Of a stretch of DNA of 64,000 nucleotides, positions 43,429 to 52,792 are shown in pieces; positions within the stretch are counted from its first letter, which is position 1; every line of letters starts with the position of its first letter. The translations under genes and the position numbers were made by a program. The stretch is from Pseudomonadota bacterium (GTDB lineage: Bacteria; Myxococcota_A; Polyangia; Polyangiales; Polyangiaceae), in NCBI GenBank assembly GCA_023431345.1, contig JAEYWK010000097.1, positions 5,261 through 69,260 on the forward strand. The letters run 5' to 3'. The notes under the pieces are model-generated. The model had not been told where the DNA came from. It saw only the letters and a program-made list of their open reading frames with translations, and ran no database searches.

Positions 43429-44616
43429 ATGCTTGCTGCAGATGATCACCGAGAAATTGGCCGGCGCCTCGACCTCTTTCACTTCCAGGAGGAGGCCGCC
43501 GGCATGGTGTTTTGGCACCCACGCGGCTATCGCACGCTGCGCGCGTTGGAGGAGCTGATTCGCCGTCACGCCAAGGGCGATGGCTTCGGGGAGGTGCGCA
43601 CCCCCCAGCTCCTCCGCCAGCCGATCTGGGAAGCCAGCGGGCACTGGCAGCACTTCCGCGAAGGCATGTTCGTGCTCGGCGATGACGGGCTCGCGGTGAA
43701 GCCGGTGAGCTGTCCGGGTCACCTCGAGCTCTTGCGCCGACGTGCGCCATCCTACCGCGATTTGCCGCTGCGCTACTCCGAGCTCGGCTTGGTCCACCGT
43801 AGTGAGCCGAGCGGCACCCTGCACGGCCTGTTTCGACTACGGCAGTTCACTCAAGACGACGGTCACATCTTCTGTGAGGTGTCGCAGGTCGAAGCCGAGG
43901 TCGCGCGCTTCTGTCGCTCGCTGCTCGCGCTGTACGGAGCGCTGGGCTTCGCGAACGTCGAGCTGAGCTTCGCCTCGCGGCCCGATGAGCGCGCCGGCTC
44001 GGACGCAGTCTGGGATCGCGCCGAGTCACTGCTGCAGTCCGCGGCCGAGCGCGCGGGCCTGGTGGTCCGTCACGCCCCGAAAGCGGGCGCATTTTACGGT
44101 CCCAAGCTGGAGTTCGCGTTGCCCGATCGGCTCGGACGCAGCTGGCAGTGCGGCACGATTCAGCTGGACCTCGTGCTGCCGAAGCGCTTCGACGTCGAGT
44201 TCGTCACGGCCTCGGGCGCACGCGCGCGGCCGCTCATGCTGCACCGCGCGACTCTCGGCAGCCTCGAGCGCTTCCTGGGCATCATGCTCGAGCAGCACCA
44301 AGGACGTTTGCCGGCCTGGCTCTCGCCCGACCAAGTCGCGGTGTTGCCGGTGGATGCTGCGCAGCACGCCTTTGCGCGCGAGGTCGTGGACTCGCTCGAG
44401 CGTCAGGGCCTGCGCGCGGTCATCGATGAACGTGACGAGAGCTTGGGCCGCCGGGTCGCGATCGCGCACGAGCAAGCGGTGCCCTACGTGTGCGTGATCG
44501 GAAAGCGCGAGGCGGCGGCGCGCACGGTCAGCCTGCGGCACGGTGACGTGCAGCGCGTGCTCCAGCTCGGCGCGCTCGTGGCCCTGCTGGCGGAGGGCTG
44601 CGCTGCTCCTTGGTGA
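43429..44616 (+). CDS. thrS: Threonyl-tRNA synthetase, core only (no TGS or editing domains)
   Basis: The 395-residue protein begins at the catalytic core (DHREIGRRLDLFHFQEEAAG, then MVFWHPRG). Standard bacterial ThrRS of about 640 residues has ~240 more N-terminal residues, the TGS and editing domains. All three zinc ligands are present: C95 (KPVSCPGH), H146 (TQDDGHIF) and H272 (LMLHRATLGSLERF). The motif 2 region HRSEPSGTLHGLFRLRQFTQDD is intact, and the C-terminal anticodon-binding domain is complete (PDQVAVLPVDAAQHAFAREV, DERDESLGRRVAIAHEQAVP). It should charge tRNA-Thr without self-editing, or serve as a drug-tolerant or regulatory paralog. GGAG lies 8 bases before the ATG. Confidence 0.93.
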   Translation: MLAADDHREIGRRLDLFHFQEEAAGMVFWHPRGYRTLRALEELIRRHAKGDGFGEVRTPQLLRQPIWEASGHWQHFREGMFVLGDDGLAVKPVSCPGHLELLRRRAPSYRDLPLRYSELGLVHRSEPSGTLHGLFRLRQFTQDDGHIFCEVSQVEAEVARFCRSLLALYGALGFANVELSFASRPDERAGSDAVWDRAESLLQSAAERAGLVVRHAPKAGAFYGPKLEFALPDRLGRSWQCGTIQLDLVLPKRFDVEFVTASGARARPLMLHRATLGSLERFLGIMLEQHQGRLPAWLSPDQVAVLPVDAAQHAFAREVVDSLERQGLRAVIDERDESLGRRVAIAHEQAVPYVCVIGKREAAARTVSLRHGDVQRVLQLGALVALLAEGCAAPW

Positions 44617-44637
44617 GGTGAGGCCTGCGCCGGCCGA

Positions 44638-45993
44638 TCAGCGAAGCGTGACGCGCACGCGGATCGGTCGCGCTGGCCCCAGCGTGATGCGGGGATGAAC
44701 CTTCACCGTGCGCGAGCTGACGAGCGATAGCCGGAAGCGCCTGAGGAGCGCGGCGAGGCTCAAAATCGCCTCGAGCATCGCGAAATGCCGGCCGACGCAG
44801 GCGCGGGATCCGCCGCCGAACGGCAGGAAAGTGCCGGGCCGGCGCTGGGCCTCGGCTTCGGGCAAGAATCGCTCGGGGCGGAAGCGCTCAGGCTCGTCGA
44901 ACCAGCGCGCGTCGTGGTGCAAGAAGTAGAGCCACATCCACACCTCCGAGCCTGGCTCCAGCCGGTAGCCGCCGAGGACCACCGGCTCCGCTACGACGCG
45001 GGGCACCACGTAGGCGGGCGGATACAGGCGCATGGTCTCGTTCAGGATGCGCTCGCACAGCGGCAGGCCGCGCGCGTCGATCCTCGAAAGATCGCGCGGC
45101 AGGCCGCGCAGCTCCTCCGCCAGTTGCTCGTCGATCTCGGGGTGCAGGGCCAGCTGATAGATCGTCCACGTGAGCACGAGCGCCGTCGTCTCGTGACCAG
45201 CGAGGAACAGCGTGACGACTTCATCGCGCAGCTGCTGGCGCGTCATGGCGCCTTCGTCGTCGGTCATCGCGATCAGATCGGCCAGCAACGAGCCGTCTTC
45301 GCCGCCGCGATCGATGAGCGGGAAGACCTCGCGGTCGATCTCGCGCATCATGTGGCGCTTCAGCAAGTTTCCCGGCGAAGGGACCCACGCGGGGAAGAGC
45401 TTGGGCCAAAGCACCTGCTCTTGCAGCACGTGCATGGCGCGCGCGAGCCGCTCGCTGCGCCCGCCGAAGCGCTGTCCGAACAGCGCGCGGCAAACGATGC
45501 GCAGCGTGAGCTGCATCATCTCGCGACGCGCGTCGAGCTCTTGACCTTCGCGCCATCGCTCGGCGAGCGACTCGGCTTCTTCTGCGATCAGCTTCGCGTA
45601 GCGCTGGATGCTCTCGTGCCGAAATCCGGGCTGGATGCGTCGTCGCTGTCGCCGCCACTCGTCGCCGTCGCTGGTGAGCAGGCCTCGTCCGAGCACCTCC
45701 AGATCGGTGCGGCGCTTGTGGAAGGCGCGCGCGTCGGTGACGAGGACCTGCTGGATCAGATCGGGGTGGCAGATCGAGTACATGTCGACGCCAGCCGCCT
45801 CGGCGTAATACATGTCGCCATAGGTCGCGAAGCGCTGACCGACGGTGCCGAGCAGGTCGCGGCGCAAATCGTCGAGCGCGCTCAGCTCCTCGAGCAAATG
45901 CCGCGCCGCGCCGGGGCCGGGTGGAAATCCTGGGAAGCTGGGGCTCCCGGCCACGACATGGCCTCCGCTGCTCGTGCCGGTGCCCATGCCCAT
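44638..45993 (-). CDS. Cytochrome P450
   Basis: The 451-residue protein has the P450 hallmarks: I-helix LAGHETTALVLTWTIYQLAL, ExxR in ILNETMRLYPPAY, PERF in ERFRPERFLPEAE, and heme-binding FGGGSRACVGRHFAM with C399. Its pattern resembles the CYP102/CYP4-like class used for fatty acids or terpenes. Its ATG overlaps the stop of the preceding lipoprotein gene (TAATG), so the two are translationally coupled. Substrate and redox partner are not visible. Confidence 0.95.
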   Translation of the reverse strand: MGMGTGTSSGGHVVAGSPSFPGFPPGPGAARHLLEELSALDDLRRDLLGTVGQRFATYGDMYYAEAAGVDMYSICHPDLIQQVLVTDARAFHKRRTDLEVLGRGLLTSDGDEWRRQRRRIQPGFRHESIQRYAKLIAEEAESLAERWREGQELDARREMMQLTLRIVCRALFGQRFGGRSERLARAMHVLQEQVLWPKLFPAWVPSPGNLLKRHMMREIDREVFPLIDRGGEDGSLLADLIAMTDDEGAMTRQQLRDEVVTLFLAGHETTALVLTWTIYQLALHPEIDEQLAEELRGLPRDLSRIDARGLPLCERILNETMRLYPPAYVVPRVVAEPVVLGGYRLEPGSEVWMWLYFLHHDARWFDEPERFRPERFLPEAEAQRRPGTFLPFGGGSRACVGRHFAMLEAILSLAALLRRFRLSLVSSRTVKVHPRITLGPARPIRVRVTLR

Positions 45994-47342
45994 TACGGAT
46001 GGCCGGCTTTCGCGCCCGTCAGCGCGCGCAAGCGCGTGAGCACAGGTGCATAGTCGAGCTTGGGGCCGCGTCGCCCGGGCTTGGCGCGCGCGGCGGCTTC
46101 GAGCAGCTGCTGGAGGTGAGCGACCAACGCCGAGAGCTGGGTGCGTCCGCCGCCGGCTTCAGCGCTCTGCACGAGCTGAGCACTGAGTCGCTTGCGCAAG
46201 CTGTCGAACTCCGCCCGGCGCCGCGCGCGCTCGCCGGGCGACACCGACGGATCGTCGAGCCCTTCGGCGAGCTCGGCGTAGTGCTCGGTGAGCGCGCGCT
46301 CGCTCTGCGCTTCCTGAGCCATGCGTTCGAGGGCGGGCGCCGAGAGCAGCTCGCCGAGCTCGCGCAGGCTCGCCGCGCTCTGCAGTAGGATCGGTGAGCG
46401 CGCCGCTTGCTCGACCCAGGCCCTGAGCTGGAGCAGCTCGGGGGCGACCGGCGCCGAAGGCCGCGCGCGCAGCTGCGTGCGCTCTGCGCGTAGGGCTCGC
46501 AGGCAGGCGCTGGCGTTCGGTAGGCGCGGTGTCAGGCGCGACAGCTCCTCATCGGTCACGTTCGGACGGACGCAGCGCAGCGCGGCGCCGAAGAACGGAC
46601 GTTTCCGCTGCGCTTCGGTCAGCTGCGGCGCTCGCTCCGCTGCGTTGGGGCTGAGCGTGACGAGCACCAGCTCATCTCTCGCGTTCTTGGCGTACAGCAG
46701 CAAGCTGCCGAACGCCGCGTGATCGTCGGTGTCGAACAGCGCGCCGGCCACTGCCTTGCGGTCGTCGAGGCTGAGGCCCTCGAGCTCGACGTCGCTCGGC
46801 AAACGAAAGCCTCGTCCGAGCGCGGCCGTGCACGGGTCCCCATCCGCTACGACATCGGGCACCCAACCGCTCGCGCCGCCCAGCTCGTTCGCGACGCAGC
46901 GCGACACTTCGTGGTACGTCCTCTCGAGCTCGGCGGGGGACGCGGTGCGGCTCTCTTCGGGCAACAAGATGGACGGGTGCACCTCCCGACAAGCCTCGCT
47001 CAGCACCTGAAACGGCAGGCTCGCGTTCAACGCTTGCTCGGAGGCGCTGCCTCCGCCTTCGAAGACGGGCGCGCAGGCCGCGAGCGGAGCGGAGAGCGCG
47101 AGGCGCAGGCGACGACCGGGGCCGACGATGGTGAGGCCGCCTTGGGCGTCGAACCACGCGCCGGGGCCGGCGGCTGCGGCAACGATCGGCGCGTCCGCCC
47201 CGACGGCGCTAGGGGGCTCCGTTGCCCCGCCGCTCGGGCTCGCGCTGCAGGCTGCGATCACGAGGCTGGCCGCCCAAAGGCTACTCGAGCGCCAGCGCGG
47301 CTCGCGGGGCGGCTCGAGCTCATCAGCGAAACGTGCGCTCAC
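45993..47342 (-). CDS. Lipoprotein with SUMF1-like fragment, coupled to the P450 gene
   Basis: The start is placed at GTG 47342 behind GGGGCAGG because a divergent gene begins at 47417. This gives 449 residues with lipobox SLVIAAC. Residues ~170-280 contain GRGFRLPSDVELEGLSLDDR and FGAALRCVRP, which recall the GFRLPTEAEWE and GFRCV blocks of formylglycine-generating-enzyme-like (SUMF1) domains, but a complete domain is not clear. The C-terminal third is Ala/Leu-rich helical (ERARRRAEFDSLRKRLSAQL). The function is not assigned; position suggests a link to the P450. Confidence 0.6.
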   Translation of the reverse strand: MSARFADELEPPREPRWRSSSLWAASLVIAACSASPSGGATEPPSAVGADAPIVAAAAGPGAWFDAQGGLTIVGPGRRLRLALSAPLAACAPVFEGGGSASEQALNASLPFQVLSEACREVHPSILLPEESRTASPAELERTYHEVSRCVANELGGASGWVPDVVADGDPCTAALGRGFRLPSDVELEGLSLDDRKAVAGALFDTDDHAAFGSLLLYAKNARDELVLVTLSPNAAERAPQLTEAQRKRPFFGAALRCVRPNVTDEELSRLTPRLPNASACLRALRAERTQLRARPSAPVAPELLQLRAWVEQAARSPILLQSAASLRELGELLSAPALERMAQEAQSERALTEHYAELAEGLDDPSVSPGERARRRAEFDSLRKRLSAQLVQSAEAGGGRTQLSALVAHLQQLLEAAARAKPGRRGPKLDYAPVLTRLRALTGAKAGHP

Positions 47343-47416
47343 CCTGCCCCTTATAGCGCACCTGCTCCGGTGGTAAAAAGGTGGCACATGAGACGGCGCA
47401 GGCGCAGTGAGGGCGG

Positions 47417-49240
47417 GTGAGCGTCGTGAGCTCGGCGCGCCGCGCGCTCGTCGCCTGCCTGATCGGGCTGGCTGGCTGCTCGGCGTCGACGAAAGCGCCG
47501 CACACCGCGGCGGATGTGCTGGCGGAGCGCCCCGAAACGTTCGTGGCCCGCGTGGCACGCCTGCGTCAACTGGGTGAGCGGCGCCCCACGCCCGTGCTCT
47601 TCGACGACGAGGCGCGGTTCCAAGACGTCGCCGATCGCAAGGCACAGCGCGAGGCCATCGCTCCGACGCCGATCGACCTTCCCGCGGTGCAGCTGTCGCT
47701 CGGCCTGCTGTTCGCGGCGAAGGGGGCCGCCCCCGCGCAGAGCTTCGGCGCCCTGCACCGCGGCCAGATGTTGGCCTTCTACGACGAGTTCCGGCACGAG
47801 GTGCACGTGCGCGCCCGCGCGAAGGAGGACTCCGAGCTGCCCTTCGTCGTCGCGCACGAGCTCGGACACGCCTTGCAGTTTCAGCATTTTCGTGTGCCCG
47901 AGATCGCGAGCGTGACCGACGAAGACGCGCGCTTGGCGCGGCTCGCCCTGATCGAAGGCGACGCGATGCTCGTGATGGCTGCCTTCGCGGCCGAAGAGAA
48001 TCACCTGCCGCTCTCGCGCCTGCTCGTGCGCATGGCCGAAGGCGCGCTCGAAGCCAGCTTGCGCGGCTACCAGGCGGCGCTCGAGCAGAGCCCCGAGCTC
48101 CGCCAGGCGCCCCCGTTTCAGCGCGAGCGCCTGGTGTTCCCCTACCAAGCCGGCGGCAGCTTCGTGGCGCAAATTCACCGCGCGGGAGGCTTCGCGCTCG
48201 TCAATCGTTTGTACGAGGTTCCGCCTGCCACCACCGAGCACATCTTGCACCCCGACAAATACCTCGCGGGCGAGCTGGCCGTTCCGGTGCGCGCCCCCGA
48301 AGCGCCGCGGGGCTGGCAGTTGCTCCGCACGGGTCACGTCGGCGAGCTACTCGTGCGCGCGATGCTCGACGTTTGCAACGAGCGCCTCGCGGCGCACCGC
48401 GCCGCCGTTGGCTGGGGCGGCGACGCCTTCACGGTCGTGACCCGCGGTGAGCAAGGCGGGCTACTGCTGATCACGACTTGGGACAGCGAGGACGACGCGC
48501 GAGAGTTCGAGCGCGCCATGCGCGCCACCGCCGCGTGCTGGGATCGAGCGCCGGCCGCCACTCGCGAGATCTTCCGTGGCCGCACGCAGGTGCGGCGCAC
48601 GGGCTCGGCGGTAGCGGTGGTGCGCGGCTTCCCCGCGCCCAAGGCGCGTCAGCTGCTGACCGGTTTGCCAGCGCTCATCGACGAGCGGATCGCCGCGGTC
48701 CCGCCCTTTGGCGCGATTGACATTCCGCCCATGCGTCGCGCTGCGAGCGTGCCTCGACCGACCGTGCGTGGCCAGCGCGTCATCGCGCCGCGGCTCGGCT
48801 TGATGCTGCCGATCCCACCCGGCATGAAGCCCAGCGTCGACGAAGACGACGTCAGCTTCTCGGCTACGGGCGACACTTTCGCCTCCCTGATCTTCGCCAT
48901 CTCTGATTTGGAATTTTCGCCGCGCTCGCTGCGCCACTCGTTCGACGTATTCGAGCAGGCTCTGCGCCGGCCTCTGCAGGCCGATCAGACGGTCAGCGTG
49001 GTGGTAGAGCAGGGCAGCGTGTCCACACCGCTCGGAAAGGCCAGCGAGCGCGTGTGGCGGATCGACGGGACGCCCGTGTACGGCCGGCTGCTGCTGATCC
49101 CCATCTGCCGCGGCACCGGCATGCTCATCATCGGACAAGGCTACGCGAGCGCCGAGACGCGTGCAGCGCTCGATCGGGCGATCGAGAACGTCGAGGTTTT
49201 GCCTCAAGGCACGCCGGTCTGCGCCGAGCTCGATCCCTAG
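47417..49240 (+). CDS. HELGH zinc metalloprotease lipoprotein
   Basis: The GTG-started protein has 607 residues and a lipobox (VACLIGLAGC). It has HELGHALQFQHF, an HExxH metal site, followed after about 25 residues by LIEGDAMLVM, a candidate third zinc ligand (Glu). This is the layout of gluzincin-like extracellular peptidases of the HELxHALQDQHF type. The long C-terminal part (residues ~330-607) is unassigned beta-rich sequence. It is divergent from the P450-coupled lipoprotein with only 74 bases between them. Confidence 0.8.
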   Translation: MSVVSSARRALVACLIGLAGCSASTKAPHTAADVLAERPETFVARVARLRQLGERRPTPVLFDDEARFQDVADRKAQREAIAPTPIDLPAVQLSLGLLFAAKGAAPAQSFGALHRGQMLAFYDEFRHEVHVRARAKEDSELPFVVAHELGHALQFQHFRVPEIASVTDEDARLARLALIEGDAMLVMAAFAAEENHLPLSRLLVRMAEGALEASLRGYQAALEQSPELRQAPPFQRERLVFPYQAGGSFVAQIHRAGGFALVNRLYEVPPATTEHILHPDKYLAGELAVPVRAPEAPRGWQLLRTGHVGELLVRAMLDVCNERLAAHRAAVGWGGDAFTVVTRGEQGGLLLITTWDSEDDAREFERAMRATAACWDRAPAATREIFRGRTQVRRTGSAVAVVRGFPAPKARQLLTGLPALIDERIAAVPPFGAIDIPPMRRAASVPRPTVRGQRVIAPRLGLMLPIPPGMKPSVDEDDVSFSATGDTFASLIFAISDLEFSPRSLRHSFDVFEQALRRPLQADQTVSVVVEQGSVSTPLGKASERVWRIDGTPVYGRLLLIPICRGTGMLIIGQGYASAETRAALDRAIENVEVLPQGTPVCAELDP

Positions 49241-49278
49241 AAACGCCCCAGTGGCTGGCCTCGAGGGCCGACTCCGCT

Positions 49279-50418
49279 ATGCTCGCCCGCCCCATGCCTC
49301 AGAAGCTGCGCGTGCTCGTCCTGTTCGGTGGTCGCTCGGCGGAGCACGAAATTTCGCTGCTTTCGGCCAAGTTCGTGGTCGAGGCGCTCGACCCGGAGCG
49401 CTACGAGCCCGTGCTCGTCGGCATCGACAAGCGAGGGCGCTGGCAGCTCGAGTCCAAGGCGTCGCTGCTGGGCGCGGGGCTCGACGCGCGCGCTGTCTCG
49501 CTCACGAGCGGGCTACCCGAGGTCTCGCTTCCGCCGCGGCCGGCGGCGGAGGGCGCGCTGTCGCTCGCGGTCGAGGCGACGGGTGGCGTCGGCATCGACG
49601 TGGTGTTCCCGGTGTTGCACGGCCCGCTCGGCGAAGACGGCAGCATGCAGGGCCTGCTCGAGCTGTCGGGTCTGCCTTACGTCGGGGCCGGCGTGGTGGG
49701 CTCCGCAGTCGGTATGGATAAGGACGTGATGAAGCGCTTGCTCCAGCAAGCCGGCCTCCCGATTTTGCCGTACGCGACGCTGCGCGAGGCTGCCTACGGG
49801 CGTGACCGCGCCGGCGCGCTCGCCGCCGTCGAGCGAGCGCTGGCGTTTCCGCTCTTCGTCAAGCCAGCCAATTTGGGCTCTTCGGTGGGTGTCAGCCGCG
49901 TGCTCGCGCCGGCGGGTCTAGGCGCGGCCATCGACCAAGCCTTCGCGTTCGATTCCAAGGTCGTGATCGAGCAAGGGCTCGATCATCCTCGGGAGATCGA
50001 GTGCGCCGTGCTCGGGGGTGACGAGCCGTTCGTGTCCGTGCCGGGAGAGATCGTCGTCGACCACCCGGACGGCTTCTATTCCTACGCCGCGAAGTACCTC
50101 GATGACAGCGGCGCTCGAACCCGCATCCCCGCCGAACTGAGCGACGCGGAGATCACTCGCGTGCGCGAGCTGTCGCTGCGAACCTTCGAGGCCCTCGAGT
50201 GCCAAGGCATGGCGCGCGTAGACCTCTTCTTGGGGCGCGATCGCTCGCTGTGGGTGAACGAGATCAACACCATCCCCGGCTTCACGCGCATCTCGATGTA
50301 TCCCAAGCTGATGGAGGCGAGCGGCGTATCGCCGCGCGAGCTCACGACGCGGCTGATCGACGAGGCGCTGGCGCGCGGCGCCCGCAAGCGTGGTAAGCAG
50401 ACGAGCATCGAGTCATGA
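49279..50418 (+). CDS. ddl: D-alanine--D-alanine ligase
   Basis: The start is ATG 49279 or ATG 49294, about 375-379 residues. The ATP-grasp ligase has LRVLVLFGGRSAEHEISLLS, VLHGPLGEDGSMQGLLELSG, LPYVGAGVVGSAVGMDKDVM, KPANLGSSVGVSRV, and MARVDLFLGRDRSLWVNEIN with NTIPGFTRISMYPKL. It makes the D-Ala-D-Ala dipeptide for peptidoglycan. Its stop overlaps the ATG of the GH3 gene by 4 bases, an unusual partner. Confidence 0.96.
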   Translation: MLARPMPQKLRVLVLFGGRSAEHEISLLSAKFVVEALDPERYEPVLVGIDKRGRWQLESKASLLGAGLDARAVSLTSGLPEVSLPPRPAAEGALSLAVEATGGVGIDVVFPVLHGPLGEDGSMQGLLELSGLPYVGAGVVGSAVGMDKDVMKRLLQQAGLPILPYATLREAAYGRDRAGALAAVERALAFPLFVKPANLGSSVGVSRVLAPAGLGAAIDQAFAFDSKVVIEQGLDHPREIECAVLGGDEPFVSVPGEIVVDHPDGFYSYAAKYLDDSGARTRIPAELSDAEITRVRELSLRTFEALECQGMARVDLFLGRDRSLWVNEINTIPGFTRISMYPKLMEASGVSPRELTTRLIDEALARGARKRGKQTSIES

Positions 50419-52637
50419 GCGAAAATAGGCCGAAAAATCCGCTGTATCGTGACGCCTCGCAGCCGGTAGAGCGGCGCGTCTCGGATCTGCTCTCGCGCAT
50501 GAGTCTGGCCGAGAAGGTTGGCCAGATGCTGCAGCTCAACGGTCAGGTCGATCCCGTTGCGACCGTGCGTCAGAAGCAGCCCGGCTCGCTGCTGCACATT
50601 TTGAACGAGCGTCTGGCAGAAGCCATGGACGCAGCCGCCGAAACGCGGCTCGGCATTCCGCTCTTGATCGGGGAAGACGGCATTCACGGTCACTCCTTTC
50701 ACCCGGGCGCCACCATCTTTCCGACCCAGCTCGCGCTCGCGAGCTCGTGGAGCCAAGAGCTGCTCGAGCAGGTGGCGCGCGCGACCGCGCGCGAGATGGT
50801 CACGACCGGCGCGCACTGGACGTTCTCCCCGGTGCTGTGCCTGACGCGCGACCAGCGCTGGGGCCGCACCGGCGAGACCTTCGGCGAAGATCCGCTGCTG
50901 ATCGCCGAGCTGGGCGCGGCCATGATCCGCGGCTATCAAGGCAAGGGCCTGGCGGACCCCGACGGCGTGCTCGCGACCGCCAAGCACTTCGCCGGCTACT
51001 CCGAGACGCAGGGCGGGCGCGACGCCTCCGAGGCCGATATCTCGAGGCGCAAGCTGCAGAGCTTCTTCTTGCCACCCTTCGAGCGCGCCGTGCGCGCGGG
51101 CTGCATGACATTCATGACCGGCTACCAGTCGATGGATGGGCTGCCATCGACCGCGAACCACTGGCTCTTGCGCGAGGTGCTCAAGCACGACTGGGGCTTC
51201 GAAGGCATCCTCGTGACCGATTGGGACAACGTGGCGCGCCTCGTCTATGAGCAGCGCGTCGCGCCAACTCTGGTGGAGGCAGCGGTGATCGCCGTGCGCT
51301 GCGGGAACGACCTAATCATGGCGACCCCCGGCTTCTTCGAAGCGGCGCAAGCGGCGGTCGAGCGCGGGTTGCTGCTCGAGAGCGAGATCGACGAGGTCGT
51401 GCGTCGCATCTTGAGCCTGAAGTTTCGCATGGGGCTGTTCGAGAATCCTCGCCGCCCCGACCGCGCCGCTAGCGCCCGCGTGGTGGCCTGCGCCGAGCAC
51501 CGCGACCTCAACTTGCGCGCCGCGCGCGAGAGCCTCGTTTTGCTGAAAAACGACGGCCTATTGCCGCTCGCCGCGGACGCGTGCGGGAGCGTGGCCGTCG
51601 TAGGGCCGAACGCCGACAACGCTCTGGCGCAGCTCGGGGATTGGTCGCTCGGGTCGTCGCAGTACGGCCCTGAGTACGGGCAGCAGCCGCGCGAGCTCAC
51701 GACCACGGTGCTGGATGGACTGCGCCTCCGCCTGCCGAGCGCCGAGATCGTTCACGCCACCGCCGGCGATCTTTGGGGCAAGAGCCCGGCCGCGCTCGCG
51801 GAGGCGCTCGCCGTCGTCGAGCGAGCGGCGCTGAGCGTCGTGGTCGTCGGAGATGACATCCCGTTCATCGGTGAGACCCGCAGCACGGCGACCTTGGAGC
51901 TGCTCGGCAACCAGCGCGAGCTGATCGACGCCGTCGCCGCCAGCGGTAAGCCCTTCGTGCTGGTGCTGATCGCCAGCAAGCCGCTCGTGCTGCCCGAGAG
52001 CGCCAGCCGTGCGGGCGCCATCATCCATTGCTTCAACCCCGGCATGCGCGGCGGCACGGCGCTCGCGGAGGTCTTGTTCGGGGATCGAAATCCCTCAGGG
52101 AAGCTCACGATTTCGTACCCGCGCCACGTGGGGCAGCAACCCATCTTCTACAGCCAGGTGCGCGGCCAACACGGCGATCGCTACGCCGACATCAGCCAGG
52201 AACCGCTGTTTCCGTTCGGTCACGGTCTATCGTACACGCGCTTCGGCTACCGGAGCTTGGAGGTGCGCACGCCCCTCGTGCGCGAGGGGCAGGACGTCGA
52301 GCTGGTCGTCGAGGTCGCGAACGAGGGCGAGCGCGCGGGCGTCGAGATCGTGCAGGTGTACCTGGCCGACGTCGTCACGTCCGTCACGTGGGTCAATCAG
52401 GCGCTGGTGGCGTTCGCCCGCGTCGCGCTCGAGCCCGGAGAAGCGACGAAGCTGCGGCTCTACGTGCCGTTCGAGCGCTTGTCGTTGGTAGACGCCTACG
52501 GCGAGCGCGTGGTCGAGCCTGGCGAGTTCGAAATTTTCGTCGGCGGCTCATCCGCGAGAGCAGGCCAGCTTCGAGGCACGTTCCGGGTAGATGGCGACGC
52601 GTTCAGCTTCGAGGCCATCCCCGGCGTCGCGCGCTGA
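50415..52637 (+). CDS. Glycoside hydrolase family 3 beta-glucosidase-like protein
   Basis: The 740-residue protein has the GH3 N-terminal barrel (PLLIGEDGIHGHSFHPGATI, RDQRWGRTGETFGEDPLLIA, ATAKHFAGYSETQGGRDASE), and the nucleophile Asp in ILVTDWDNVARL. The alpha/beta domain (LVLLKNDGLLPLAADAC, VAVVGPNADNALAQLGDWS) and a C-terminal fibronectin III-like domain (ISQEPLFPFGHGLSYTRFGY) follow. There is no signal peptide, so it may act in the cytoplasm. Overlap with ddl suggests a link to cell-wall turnover or simple co-transcription; substrate is not assigned. Confidence 0.93.
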   Translation: MSENRPKNPLYRDASQPVERRVSDLLSRMSLAEKVGQMLQLNGQVDPVATVRQKQPGSLLHILNERLAEAMDAAAETRLGIPLLIGEDGIHGHSFHPGATIFPTQLALASSWSQELLEQVARATAREMVTTGAHWTFSPVLCLTRDQRWGRTGETFGEDPLLIAELGAAMIRGYQGKGLADPDGVLATAKHFAGYSETQGGRDASEADISRRKLQSFFLPPFERAVRAGCMTFMTGYQSMDGLPSTANHWLLREVLKHDWGFEGILVTDWDNVARLVYEQRVAPTLVEAAVIAVRCGNDLIMATPGFFEAAQAAVERGLLLESEIDEVVRRILSLKFRMGLFENPRRPDRAASARVVACAEHRDLNLRAARESLVLLKNDGLLPLAADACGSVAVVGPNADNALAQLGDWSLGSSQYGPEYGQQPRELTTTVLDGLRLRLPSAEIVHATAGDLWGKSPAALAEALAVVERAALSVVVVGDDIPFIGETRSTATLELLGNQRELIDAVAASGKPFVLVLIASKPLVLPESASRAGAIIHCFNPGMRGGTALAEVLFGDRNPSGKLTISYPRHVGQQPIFYSQVRGQHGDRYADISQEPLFPFGHGLSYTRFGYRSLEVRTPLVREGQDVELVVEVANEGERAGVEIVQVYLADVVTSVTWVNQALVAFARVALEPGEATKLRLYVPFERLSLVDAYGERVVEPGEFEIFVGGSSARAGQLRGTFRVDGDAFSFEAIPGVAR

Positions 52638-52638
52638 C

Positions 52639-52665
52639 GCTCGGCGGCCGGCCGCTTCGCCGAGC
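52639..52665 (+). terminator. Hairpin after the GH3 gene
   Basis: Arms GCTCGGCG and CGCCGAGC (8 bp, perfect) flank an 11-base loop that starts one base after the stop codon. No T-run follows. Confidence 0.5.
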
Positions 52666-52792
52666 AGCGCTCTCCAGCTGCGCTGGCCACCTACACTGGC
52701 GCAGAGGCGCCTGATCGCCCCGCTTCGACGCGAAATCAGCGGCTGGAAACACGCTGGACGCTCAGGGGTGGGGGCTGCATGATCCACCCACG

